From NCBI GenBank assembly GCA_934633695.1, contig CAKTYT010000007.1:1-64000 (forward strand): a stretch of 64,000 nt of DNA, in the 5' to 3' direction. The notes beneath the pieces were generated by a model that saw only the letters and a program-made list of their open reading frames with translations, was not told the DNA's origin and did no database searches. Source of the stretch: an uncultured Clostridia bacterium (GTDB lineage: Bacteria > Bacillota > Clostridia > Christensenellales > CAG-138). Positions 15,903-24,268 of this stretch are shown here, in pieces (the first letter of the stretch is position 1; every line of letters starts with the position of its first letter). The position numbers and the translations under genes were made by a program.

Positions 15903-17279
15903 TCATCGCACGCCAAGACCTTCGACAGGCATTATCCACTTCTTGCTTATGACTCTGCGAATGCACAGAATGTTCTTTATGACATCTTCACTTAACAGCA
16001 TTATGATGTAGACGAGGACGAAATCAAGTTTCAGTACAAGACCGCATACTGCGGTGAGCGGCAGAGCAAAGCCGTATAGGATTGGAGCATCATAGAGCAT
16101 GCCGGTCTTTGTGTCACCGCCTGCACGGAAGATCCCGACAACGGAGATGTAGGGAATATTTCTCAATCCGACTTCAATTCCATAGATAAGCAGAAGAAGC
16201 ATGGCGGTGTTGTGACAATCGGGAGAAAGTTTGAAAAGACTCAATATCGGATTTCTGAATCCGATAACAAGTCCGCCGATGAGAATGCCGAGTATCGGAA
16301 CGAGTACCATAAAACGGTGTGCATAGTCAACGGCTTTTTTCTCATTGCCCTCACCTATCGCTTTGCCGACCATAACATTGCAGGCATTGCAGATGCCGAT
16401 GAACATAACATAGGCAATGCCTTCGACTGTACGGAAAACGGTGAGTGCGGAGTAGTTATCCTGCCCCATTCTGCCGAAGACCATATCATAACCGGTGGTT
16501 CCGGCGACCCAGAGGGTTTCGTTAAACACAACAGGCAATGCACGTGTGAAAAACTGCTTGACAAAATGCCCGTCTATGTTGAATATTTCTTTGAATCTGC
16601 TCTTTAAAATGTTGCCCCTTGCGAATGAAATGACGAGAATTACCGCAGGGGTTACAAATGAAGAGATTGCCGTTGCGATCGCCGCACCCTTAACGCCGAG
16701 CATAGGAAGACCGAATTTACCGAAGATCAGAGCGTAGTTAAGGACGCTGTTGGCAGCGAGGGAACAGGCACTTGCAATAAGCGGCAGTTTAACTTCTTCT
16801 GTGCAGCGAAGTACCGTGCAAAACACTTGACTGAAGGCGAGCCCGATATATGAAAAACATGCAATGCGAAGGTAGTCTGCACCCGTTGCAATCATTGATG
16901 GTTCGTTTGTTATGATTTTCATGACACTTTCGGGAAAGGCGACACATACGGCTGCAATGATTGTTGCAACGGGGATATCGCAAAGCAGAAGCATACCGTA
17001 CGTACGCTGCATTTTGTCCCTTTCGCCGCTGCCCCAATACTGAGCGAGAAAAACGGCACCGCCTGACGCAAAACCGAAAAGAACTATGCCTGCAAAGTTA
17101 GATATCCTCGCTGCCGCACCGACGGCGGCGATTGCCTCGTCGCCAAGCTGACCTATCATAAGCGTGTCAACGAGCTGTAAGGAACTCATTAAAAGATTTT
17201 GCAGTGCAATCGGAAGTGCAAGAGGGAGCATAACCTTCAGAAAGTCACGATTGAATACTGAACGCAGGAGTTTTAACAT
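15903..17279 (-). CDS. MATE-family efflux transporter
   Basis: 458 residues with about twelve hydrophobic segments in two similar halves, the normal length and topology of MATE (NorM/DinF-type) cation- or proton-coupled exporters. Early features include PLALPIALQNLLMSSLQLVD, which carries the family helix-1 pattern, and MIGQLGDEAIAAVG. The second half repeats the arrangement (TVFRTVEGIAYVMFIGICNACNV truncated here, VGKAIGEGNEKKAVDYA). Substrates cannot be predicted; family members export drugs, dyes or metabolites. It is a monocistronic gene divergent from the gerM-like gene. Confidence 0.9.
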   Translation of the reverse strand: MLKLLRSVFNRDFLKVMLPLALPIALQNLLMSSLQLVDTLMIGQLGDEAIAAVGAAARISNFAGIVLFGFASGGAVFLAQYWGSGERDKMQRTYGMLLLCDIPVATIIAAVCVAFPESVMKIITNEPSMIATGADYLRIACFSYIGLAFSQVFCTVLRCTEEVKLPLIASACSLAANSVLNYALIFGKFGLPMLGVKGAAIATAISSFVTPAVILVISFARGNILKSRFKEIFNIDGHFVKQFFTRALPVVFNETLWVAGTTGYDMVFGRMGQDNYSALTVFRTVEGIAYVMFIGICNACNVMVGKAIGEGNEKKAVDYAHRFMVLVPILGILIGGLVIGFRNPILSLFKLSPDCHNTAMLLLLIYGIEVGLRNIPYISVVGIFRAGGDTKTGMLYDAPILYGFALPLTAVCGLVLKLDFVLVYIIMLLSEDVIKNILCIRRVISKKWIMPVEGLGVR

Positions 17280-17447
17280 GGCAGTAACCCTTTCAAATAA
17301 TTATGATGAACAGTGGATAACTTTGCAGCCGCAAAACGCTTGCTCGGATTTTAAATCAAAATAATCCACAATTTTTTAATGATACAGCATTAAATGAGAA
17401 GAATGCAAATATACTTTGGTGAAAATGAGATTTTCGGAGGATAGAAC

Positions 17448-18440
17448 ATGAGTGACGGTAAGAATTTGAAATACGGCAGCCGATTTATCGTAAAAATGAC
17501 GGTGCTGTTCATTCTTTTTGCAATCAGTATAAGCGTTGTAGCGGGCTGTGGGGTCGGCTATCCGCAGGAGAGCATGGATCCGCAATGCACGGATGAGGCA
17601 GCAGCAAGCACATCTCCAATTATTCCGACAGAATCACCTCAGATTAGTGAACAGCCGGGGCGTGTAAAGCGTACAACACTTTACTATCACACGGACGAGG
17701 GGTACGTTTACCCGGTCATTGCCGAAATACCGTGGGAAGACGGAATCGCAAAGGCCTGCCTTATGAAGTTGGTCGATAATGATGAAAACAAGTTGAATCT
17801 TCAACAACAGGGTCTTCGTGCGGTCATCCCGGATGGCACGGGGATCGAGCTGGATATAAGCAACGGTCATGCAACGGTCAACCTTGTGAATATGCCGAAG
17901 CTGTCCTCTGCGGAAGATGAAACAGCAATGTTTGTTTCAATCGTCAACACCCTTACTGAGTTTTCAGGGGTTGACACGGTGAGCATTTTCCTTGACGGCA
18001 GGTCAACAAGAACGCCGAACGGAAACACTACTCCGAATAACCAAGGACCGTACAGGCTGAATGTTGAAGATTCTGAAATTGCAACGTCGGGCAATGCAAA
18101 GCCGATAACTCTCTACTTTCCTAATGCATCGGGGAGCCTCAGTATTCCAATTACTCGCTATGTTGAAGGGGCAGACGACCTTTATGCATGCATAAGCGGA
18201 CTTGTAGACGGGACCGCAATGAAACATTTGAGAAATTGTTTCCCTGAAAATACACTGCTGCTGGGAGCCGCAATAGAGAACGGAGTGTTAATTGTTAACC
18301 TGTCGTCTGATTTTATGCAGATAGCTGATACTCCGGGGCTATACGAGCTGGCATATAATTCTGTTATGATAACGGCAACGCAGTTTGGGAGCGTCAACGA
18401 AGTAAGGTTCACTGTCAACGGCGAAAAGTTTGAACCGTGA
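17448..18440 (+). CDS. gerM: GerM-like lipoprotein with two GerMN domains
   Basis: 330 residues, ATG with GGAGG upstream. Lipoprotein signal with lipobox VVAGC near residue 34, then a Ser/Pro-rich linker. Two GerMN domains follow (about 80-190 and 210-328). Each has the family order YYHTDEGYVYPV or LYFPNASGSLSIPITR, a VIPDGTGIELDISNGHATVNL-type strand pair (shown only as motif; second copy LLGAAIENGVLIVNLS) and a terminal hydrophobic VRFTVNGE. GerM is needed for sporulation and germination in Bacillus and localises to the engulfing membrane, where it helps dock SpoIIIAG. Combined with sigK and the SpoIIQ-like gene in this window, it supports a spore former. Monocistronic; terminator immediately after. 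Confidence 0.85.
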   Translation: MSDGKNLKYGSRFIVKMTVLFILFAISISVVAGCGVGYPQESMDPQCTDEAAASTSPIIPTESPQISEQPGRVKRTTLYYHTDEGYVYPVIAEIPWEDGIAKACLMKLVDNDENKLNLQQQGLRAVIPDGTGIELDISNGHATVNLVNMPKLSSAEDETAMFVSIVNTLTEFSGVDTVSIFLDGRSTRTPNGNTTPNNQGPYRLNVEDSEIATSGNAKPITLYFPNASGSLSIPITRYVEGADDLYACISGLVDGTAMKHLRNCFPENTLLLGAAIENGVLIVNLSSDFMQIADTPGLYELAYNSVMITATQFGSVNEVRFTVNGEKFEP

Positions 18441-18443
18441 AGC

Positions 18444-18486
18444 AAAAGCCGCACCGTTTCTGCAATAGAAAACGGTACGGCTTTTT
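18444..18486 (+). terminator. Intrinsic terminator after gerM
   Basis: AAAAGCCGCACCGTTT / AAACGGTACGGCTTTTT stem with a 10-nt loop and T-run. Convergent with the next gene and probably bidirectional. Confidence 0.88.
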
Positions 18487-18493
18487 GTTTTTA

Positions 18494-19798
18494 TCAAACG
18501 AGACGCTTAACAAAGATGCCTGAAACAAACATAATCGTTGCGGCTGACATAATTATAGTCTGTATCAGGAATCCACGCCTGCTCTTTGCGGAAACACTCA
18601 GTGCCGAAGGGAGAAGCGGACAGGTGCAGGTGAAGAAAACGCCCATTTGCAGCGTATTCGTGCAGAGCGGTGTCAGCATGTACCAAATCAGCAGAAAAAG
18701 CGAGTCGCTTAAGTCGAGACGCCCGACACTCAGTACCAGTGTTAGGCCGAAGAGCAGCTGGGAAGCTATTGCAACGAACATTGCGTTAGCCGTTGAGGGC
18801 GAATTGACCCACTTTGAAACGTAGTTGCCGAGAGATTCAAAGAAAAATCTAAAACCCCGGGGATAGACGATTTGGAGTGCGGAAGGACGGAAATGCCCCG
18901 TAAGAAAAAACACAATCAGCGTGGCAAGTATCGCAAGAATTATTGAATTTGCAAGGATTGGTTTAAGAATTTTCTTACCGCTTTTGTGCAGGCTTATGCA
19001 GAGTTTAACCGTTGAAAGGGTGAGCGAAACAATCAACAAAACGGAAAAAATATTCGTTGTGACATTGATCACAAAGAAGATGAAAGCAAGAATCGGTTTG
19101 TTTTTCCTTATTGCAAGCATTGAGGCAACCGAGAGCAGAAGCAGCAGCGAGGCACCGCTTAGCGGCATCAAAAGGTAGACAATGATGGGCGAGAGATATA
19201 GAACGATGAACGCTCTCAGTGAAGTGTGTTTGGTATTGTCGAGCAAAAGATACTCGTAAAGCGTTACGGAAGCACAACTGCACAATGTACTATTCAAAAT
19301 AAATGCTGATGCGGGAAGACTGCCGATTGGTTTTGAAAAAAACAAAACGAGTTTCGGCAGCAATGGGATAAGGCTGAAACGCTCTGCCGCATTGTGTGCA
19401 AGCTCACCTATGCCATGAGGATTCGCCTGCATGAAAAGTTCCCCATACATTTGGAATACTGTGCCGTGGTAACCGTTTATTCCCGTGTAAAGCAGGTATA
19501 TGACAAAGATCATGATGAGCTGACCCGCAAAGGAAAAAAGGGCAAGTCTAAACCTCGGATGAAGGCGGCGTGTACTTCGCTCTCCAAGTTCTCCGGTTAT
19601 TCTGAACATGGGAGATTTGAAATATTCGGGGAATTTTCTTGCTGTCAGCGTTAATGCAATTGTAAAAAGTATCAGCGAAACTGCCGCCCCTATGACAACG
19701 GGTGAGGTTGCCCTCCTGCAAAACAGGGTAAAAAGGACGAAAGCGGCGAGCACGACTGCCGAAATTGACGAAGTTATAAATAAATCCTTCTTCTGCAT
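18494..19798 (-). CDS. Polytopic membrane protein, PIG-V/GT-C glycosyltransferase-like
   Basis: 434 residues with about ten to eleven hydrophobic segments. After the second or third helix there is a loop (NGYHGTVFQMYGELFMQANPHG truncated to its core NPHGIGEL, then AERFSLIPLLPKLVLFF) resembling the luminal loop of PIG-V/mannosyltransferase proteins, where a large non-cytosolic loop and a Phe-Pro-Leu-Tyr-Pro-like block occur. The family assignment is tentative because the usual catalytic Asp of GT-C enzymes is not obvious. The start codon directly follows the stop of the C39-like gene (TAA-ATG) with AGGAGGGG inside that gene, so the two are co-translated and probably work together, for example on a surface lipid or peptide. 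Confidence 0.5.
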   Translation of the reverse strand: MQKKDLFITSSISAVVLAAFVLFTLFCRRATSPVVIGAAVSLILFTIALTLTARKFPEYFKSPMFRITGELGERSTRRLHPRFRLALFSFAGQLIMIFVIYLLYTGINGYHGTVFQMYGELFMQANPHGIGELAHNAAERFSLIPLLPKLVLFFSKPIGSLPASAFILNSTLCSCASVTLYEYLLLDNTKHTSLRAFIVLYLSPIIVYLLMPLSGASLLLLLSVASMLAIRKNKPILAFIFFVINVTTNIFSVLLIVSLTLSTVKLCISLHKSGKKILKPILANSIILAILATLIVFFLTGHFRPSALQIVYPRGFRFFFESLGNYVSKWVNSPSTANAMFVAIASQLLFGLTLVLSVGRLDLSDSLFLLIWYMLTPLCTNTLQMGVFFTCTCPLLPSALSVSAKSRRGFLIQTIIMSAATIMFVSGIFVKRLV

Positions 19799-20314
19799 TT
19801 ATTTTCCCCTCCTGCCAAGTGAACCTATAATGCCGACCGGTATTGAAGATTCTCTCTTAAAAACCGCGTAAAGCTCGTCAATACTTGCATGGTACTTTGT
19901 GCTGCGATAGTTGTAGAAGTCGAATTTGCCGTCCTCACACCGCACCCCCGCAATAAAGTGGGCACCGATTTTTTTCCCATGTTTCCAGTAGTAGAACACG
20001 ATTACAGCTGTGCATGATGAAAAAACTTTCCGTCTCAAACCAAAGAGCCAGCTGAACCTCATTTTAAAAAACTTGCACATATAGGCAAATAAAGAAAAAA
20101 AGTTAGTCCCGAGAAGGCCGAACCCGAATGCCGTCCCGAGGCAAAAACGCAGACCATTAATTATTTCGTTCATTGGAAGGTCAATGTCGTTGGCGAGCAG
20201 CATGTTCCTTGCGGCAATACCGCCGCAGCCGTTTTTTGCAACGTTGCCGAGAAGACCAAAGTGTAAAGCACGGAATTCGTCAGTTGATTGAATATTTATA
20301 AAGTCTTTTTCCAA
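19799..20314 (-). CDS. C39-like papain-fold protein
   Basis: 171 residues. The N-terminal block NGCGGIAARNMLL (Cys near residue 29) and the C-terminal block GAHFIAGVR...FYNYRST (His near 125) have the order of the Cys and His of C39/papain-like cysteine peptidases. An aromatic central region (GTNFFSLFAYMCKFF) is where these small proteins have their substrate groove. Small proteins of this type are common in Clostridia, and their targets are unknown. There is no signal peptide or transporter domain, so this is not a bacteriocin ABC exporter. It abuts the downstream membrane glycosyltransferase-like gene, and a good promoter lies upstream. Peptidase activity is inferred only. Confidence 0.6.
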   Translation of the reverse strand: MEKDFINIQSTDEFRALHFGLLGNVAKNGCGGIAARNMLLANDIDLPMNEIINGLRFCLGTAFGFGLLGTNFFSLFAYMCKFFKMRFSWLFGLRRKVFSSCTAVIVFYYWKHGKKIGAHFIAGVRCEDGKFDFYNYRSTKYHASIDELYAVFKRESSIPVGIIGSLGRRGK

Positions 20315-20374
20315 AGTATTCTCCCCTCGGGCAGAGCAATGATTGTGTGCTTACCCGCATAAGTACTCCCGAAG

Positions 20375-20403
20375 ATTATATCACACTCCGACCTTGAATG
20401 CAA
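20375..20403 (-). promoter_or_regulatory. Promoter of the C39-like operon
   Basis: Minus strand TTGCAT (20403-20398), 17-bp spacer, TATAAT (20380-20375), about 60 nt before the start at 20314. The stretch 20404-20650 shows no gene or recognisable element. Confidence 0.75.
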
Positions 20404-20652
20404 AAAAAGAAAACGAATTGATTGAAGAAAGATCCTTCGAGCTGAAAAATATTACAGTAAACGATGGCATGATCATGGCTTATAAATGAAATTAAGTTCA
20501 GCAATGTGCAGTCAATTGGCTTGCAGACCACTAACAAAGATGAGCAGTACGTGCCAGACAATTAAGGTGTCGGCAATCAGTTGCCACAATGATTACTTGT
20601 GCTAATGTGAGACGAGATTAAAATTTTAGAAATTTAACTCAAAACAAAGATC

Positions 20653-20692
20653 AGGGGCTGCTGCAATCAAAATTGTCTCTGCAACAGCCCCT
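20653..20692 (-). terminator. GGCTGTTGCA-type hairpin after guaA, copy 3
   Basis: AGGGGCTGCTGCA (20653-20665) / TGCAACAGCCCCT (20680-20692); on the minus strand the single odd pair is a U-G wobble, indicating that it acts in the guaA direction. Same core as hairpins at 2713 and 11628. Confidence 0.65.
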
Positions 20693-20754
20693 TGTGAGCA
20701 TAGCTGTATTATTATCGCGGCTATCGTGTCATTGACCTTATTGCGATAGTTCAA

Positions 20755-22278
20755 TTATTCCCACTCAATCGTTCCCGGGGGTTTATCCGTGATATCGAGG
20801 ACGACACGATTGACGTGAGGAGTTTCAGCGATAATTCTGCTGCTGATACGTCGGAGGACGGGGTAGGGAATTTCGGCGAACTCAACGGTCATTGCGTCGG
20901 TAGAGACAACGGCACGGACTCCGATGACATAGTCATATGTACGCAGGTCGCCCATGACGCCAACGGTATGGACACCTGTAAAGACGGTGAAATACTGCCA
21001 TATGGAGCGGGAGAGGCCGGCCTTTGCAATTTCGTCGCGAAGAATGAAATCGGATTTTCGAAGGATGTCGAGCTTTTCTTCGGTAATGTCACCGACAATG
21101 CGTATCGCAAGACCGGGACCGGGGAAGGGCTGACGCCAGACGAGGGGGGAAGGCATGTTAAGACTTTCACCGAGCTTGCGGACCTCGTCTTTAAAGAGCT
21201 TGCGGAGCGGTTCGACCAAACCTTTAAACTCGATCTTTTCGGGAAGACCGCCGGCGTTGTGGTGACTCTTGATGACAGCCGCACCGCCGATACCGCTTTC
21301 AATAACATCGGGGTAAATTGTCCCTTGGAGCAGGTAGTCGGCACCGATTTTACGAGCTTCTTCTTCAAAGACGCGGATGAACTCTTCACCGATGATCTTG
21401 CGTTTCCTCTCAGGGTCGGAGACACCCTTAAGCTTCGAAAGGAAGCGTTCTTTTGCGTCAACTTCGATAACATTGAGGTTCAGCTCATTGCGATAATAGC
21501 CCATGACTTCTTCTGCTTCGTTGAGCCTCAGCAGACCATGGTCAACAAAAATGCAGGTGAGCTTGTCGCCGATTGCCCTCTGGACGAGAGTGGCAGCAAC
21601 GGAAGAATCGACTCCGCCTGAAAGACCTGCAACGACCCGGCAGTCGCCGACCTGAGTGCGTACCTCTTCGATCAGCTCGTTTGCGAGACTGTCCATGGAC
21701 CACGTGCCTTCGCAGCCGCAAATATCATGCACGAAATTGGAGAAGAACTGTTTGCAATATTCAGTATGTGCAACTTCCGGATGAAACTGGACCCCGTAGA
21801 GTTTGTGCTCACTGTCTTCAATTGCACACACTTGACAGCCGTCACTGTGAGCCGTGACCCTGAATCCATCGGGACAGGCAATGACGGAGTCGTTGTGACT
21901 CATCCATGTTATAGAGTCCGGAATGTCCTTAAATAGAGGACTGTCTCCGAAGTATGTTTTTGTTTTGCCATACTCTCTGGTGGGGGCAGGCCCTACCTTG
22001 CCGCCGAAATGTGTGCTCATAAGCTGCATTCCGTAGCAAATGCCGAGAACCGGAACACCGAGAGAATAAATTTCCTTCAGGCAGGACCTTGCATTGTCAT
22101 CGTATACGCTGTCCGGTCCACCGGAAAGAATGATGCCTGAAAGCCCATCGCCTTTGATTTTCTCGGGCGGGGCATTGGGAGCGAGCAGTTCGCTGTACAC
22201 GCCTGCCTCACGCACCCTTCGGGCGATGAGTTGGTTGTACTGTGCTCCGAAATTCAGGATGACGATTCGTTCCATCAA
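20755..22278 (-). CDS. guaA: GMP synthase (glutamine-hydrolysing)
   Basis: 507 residues, ATG with AGGAGG upstream. GuaA converts XMP to GMP using glutamine and ATP. The N-terminal class I glutamine amidotransferase domain (1-190) has the nucleophile in GICYGMQLM near residue 80 and the His-Glu of FHPEV near 165. The ATP-pyrophosphatase domain has the P-loop SGGVDSSVAA near 222, and the C-terminal dimerisation domain ends in the family's typical KPPGTIEWE. Length is standard. It lies 12 nt downstream of xpt in one operon, so salvage of xanthine to XMP feeds directly into GMP synthesis. Confidence 0.97.
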   Translation of the reverse strand: MMERIVILNFGAQYNQLIARRVREAGVYSELLAPNAPPEKIKGDGLSGIILSGGPDSVYDDNARSCLKEIYSLGVPVLGICYGMQLMSTHFGGKVGPAPTREYGKTKTYFGDSPLFKDIPDSITWMSHNDSVIACPDGFRVTAHSDGCQVCAIEDSEHKLYGVQFHPEVAHTEYCKQFFSNFVHDICGCEGTWSMDSLANELIEEVRTQVGDCRVVAGLSGGVDSSVAATLVQRAIGDKLTCIFVDHGLLRLNEAEEVMGYYRNELNLNVIEVDAKERFLSKLKGVSDPERKRKIIGEEFIRVFEEEARKIGADYLLQGTIYPDVIESGIGGAAVIKSHHNAGGLPEKIEFKGLVEPLRKLFKDEVRKLGESLNMPSPLVWRQPFPGPGLAIRIVGDITEEKLDILRKSDFILRDEIAKAGLSRSIWQYFTVFTGVHTVGVMGDLRTYDYVIGVRAVVSTDAMTVEFAEIPYPVLRRISSRIIAETPHVNRVVLDITDKPPGTIEWE

Positions 22279-22290
22279 ATACCTCCTGTT

Positions 22291-22863
22291 TTATTCACGA
22301 AACCTGATGCCATTTGCATCAGCCTGTTCAATTATTGCGAGTGAATAAAGGTCAATCCCACGCCTGCGCAGTTTGTCGCCACCGCCCTGAAAGCCTTTTT
22401 CAATTGCGATGCCGATGCCCACAAGCTCGGCTTTCGCTTGGGCAATTATGTCCACAAGACCACGCATAGCTTCACCGCGAGCCATGAAATCATCAATAAT
22501 AAGTACACGGTCACCCTCGTGCAGCCACTCCTTCGAGACGATAAGGGTTGCTTTCTTGTTATACGTGTAGCTCATTATCTCACTTTTGAAAAGACCGCCC
22601 TCGATATTGTCGCTCTTTGCTTTTTTTGCGAAAATCATGGGAACGCCCATTTCTTCAGCGGTAATCGTTGCGAGGGGTATGCCGCTTGCTTCGACTGTCA
22701 TAACAGCAGTCAGACCATCTGTATTAAAATGATTCTTAAACTCCTTCGCCAACTCACGCAGAAGAGAGACGTCAACACGGTGGTTGAGGAAACCGTCAAC
22801 CTTAACGATATTGCCGGGAAGGACTTTTCCTTCGGCAATGACCCGCTCTTTCAATAGCTGCAT
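22291..22863 (-). CDS. xpt: Xanthine phosphoribosyltransferase
   Basis: 190 residues. Makes XMP from xanthine and PRPP in purine salvage. The PRPP-binding loop VLIIDDFMARGEAM is near residue 122; other family features are FLNHRVD near 27, VEASGIPLA near 63, and KKAKSDN near 84. Length matches the Bacillus-type enzyme. First gene of the xpt-guaA operon. The promoter places the transcript start only about 27 nt before the ATG, so there is no room for the guanine riboswitch that controls xpt in Bacillus; other control must apply. Confidence 0.95.
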   Translation of the reverse strand: MQLLKERVIAEGKVLPGNIVKVDGFLNHRVDVSLLRELAKEFKNHFNTDGLTAVMTVEASGIPLATITAEEMGVPMIFAKKAKSDNIEGGLFKSEIMSYTYNKKATLIVSKEWLHEGDRVLIIDDFMARGEAMRGLVDIIAQAKAELVGIGIAIEKGFQGGGDKLRRRGIDLYSLAIIEQADANGIRFRE

Positions 22864-22896
22864 TCGGATAAACCTCCATTTTGAATAATCACCCTT

Positions 22897-22925
22897 ATTA
22901 TCCTACTTTTTTTGCAGGCTTGCAA
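22897..22925 (-). promoter_or_regulatory. Promoter of xpt-guaA, short leader
   Basis: Minus strand TTGCAA (22925-22920), 17-bp spacer, GATAAT (22902-22897). The resulting leader is too short for a purine aptamer. Confidence 0.65.
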
Positions 22926-22992
22926 GGGTCAAACAGAGATATACAATAAATTACCGGGTCAATACTATAAAAATTATTCTGCAATGAATTCC

Positions 22993-24126
22993 TCAGTCCC
23001 CCAGAAATGTTTCTCGAACACAATTCAACAGTGCTTCAAGGTATTCTCTGTTGAGCGAATAATATCCCCGTCCTCCGCTGTCAGCACTCAAGAGTCCGGC
23101 GTATCTGAGTGTTGTAAGGTTGCGGGACATGTGTCCGCGGTTCATTCCGAGCTCATTTGCAAGCTCTGTGCAGTACATGGGCTTATCCTTGACCCGCTTC
23201 ATTATCTCAAATTTTGTTTTGCTCCCCATCAACTTGAGAGTTTCTATTACCTTGTCCGTTTCGAGACTGAAGCCCATGAATTTGAACTGGGGAAGTATTC
23301 CTATACCTATTGAAAGGAAATATTCATCGGCACGGACCGCACCGTTTTCATCCGGGGTGCTGAAGAATATGTAGGCAGGACGCATACGAAAAAAACGAAC
23401 AAAAACGGGCAGGTTATCATCATAACCGCGGTCGAACCCACTTATAGAACGCATGTAGTCCGTATAATTCATATCGCCGAGACAACCCTCCCAACAGTCC
23501 ATTATGTAGTCTGTACGAGAGGTATCTTCACTGAGTAATACAGTTAATTTCTCAGCGTAAGGACGCATAAATTCCTTTATTTTAGTCAGCTCATCGTCAA
23601 AACTATTCAGGAAAAGATAAAGCTTGAGGCAAATGTCCTTTGAATAAGGCAGGTTGTTCGTTTGAAGCAGCAAATAATTGGGGTCGTCAGAGGGCTCGGC
23701 CTTCACCACGGACCAGCTTACTCCGTCACTTTTTAATGAGTATCCTTCACGCTGCCATTTATTCCAGACTTTGCTAAGATGAGAGAACATTCCATCATAA
23801 TCGTTTACTTGGCAAAAATCGTACAACTCTCCGAAAACAATACTGAACAATCCAAATGGCTCTTCACTGTATTCGCTGATATTTTTAAAATATCGCTCAA
23901 TGATCGGATGATTTTTGTCAAGTGATTCGCATACACGCTCCTTGATGGATTCAAGACGTGCAAACTCTTTTTTGTACAATTCGACCACGGAGGAACTCAG
24001 ATGCTTACTCTGTGTTTGTACGAGACGTTCATGATAATCCAGATAGGAGATATCATTTGCATAGTGAAACAGCATGTAGGCTGCTTCTTCGGCGGAACTT
24101 ATTCCACGGAACATTTTAAATTTCAT
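22993..24126 (-). CDS. ArsR-like winged-helix transcription regulator with large N-terminal domain
   Basis: 377 residues. The C-terminal 80 residues are an ArsR-type winged helix: LMGSKTKFEIMKRVKDKPMY followed by CTELANELGMNRGHMSRNL and the wing LRYAGLLSADSGGRGYYSL. The N-terminal 290 residues are mostly helical, acidic and unrecognised; such long N-terminal sensory regions occur in Clostridia regulators otherwise named only as wHTH proteins. No metal-binding Cys pair of classical ArsR proteins is visible, so the signal is unknown. It faces away from the dockerin subtilisin and could regulate it or the downstream xpt operon; neither link is shown. Confidence 0.72.
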   Translation of the reverse strand: MKFKMFRGISSAEEAAYMLFHYANDISYLDYHERLVQTQSKHLSSSVVELYKKEFARLESIKERVCESLDKNHPIIERYFKNISEYSEEPFGLFSIVFGELYDFCQVNDYDGMFSHLSKVWNKWQREGYSLKSDGVSWSVVKAEPSDDPNYLLLQTNNLPYSKDICLKLYLFLNSFDDELTKIKEFMRPYAEKLTVLLSEDTSRTDYIMDCWEGCLGDMNYTDYMRSISGFDRGYDDNLPVFVRFFRMRPAYIFFSTPDENGAVRADEYFLSIGIGILPQFKFMGFSLETDKVIETLKLMGSKTKFEIMKRVKDKPMYCTELANELGMNRGHMSRNLTTLRYAGLLSADSGGRGYYSLNREYLEALLNCVRETFLGD

Positions 24127-24208
24127 TGAAACACCGCTTTCATAACTCTTTGTATTCCGTCTTTTATTTTACATTAGTCAGTTAACTTTGTCAATACAAC
24201 AATAATTC

Positions 24209-24243
24209 GCCTGCCGCAAAGCTGAGGAAACCCTGCGGCAGGC
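24209..24243 (-). terminator. Terminator after the dockerin subtilisin gene
   Basis: Perfect 10-bp stem GCCTGCCGCA / TGCGGCAGGC with a 15-nt loop; on the minus strand it is followed by GAATTATTGTTG. Confidence 0.7.
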
Positions 24244-24268
24244 TGAGAAGATGACAGGTTATTCTGAT

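Noticed and set aside
20815..21621. 268-codon ORF opposite guaA, and similar long shadows opposite murA, uppP and the dockerin subtilisin
   Set aside because: The minus- or plus-strand partner is a clear conserved enzyme; the shadows have no family features or RBS.
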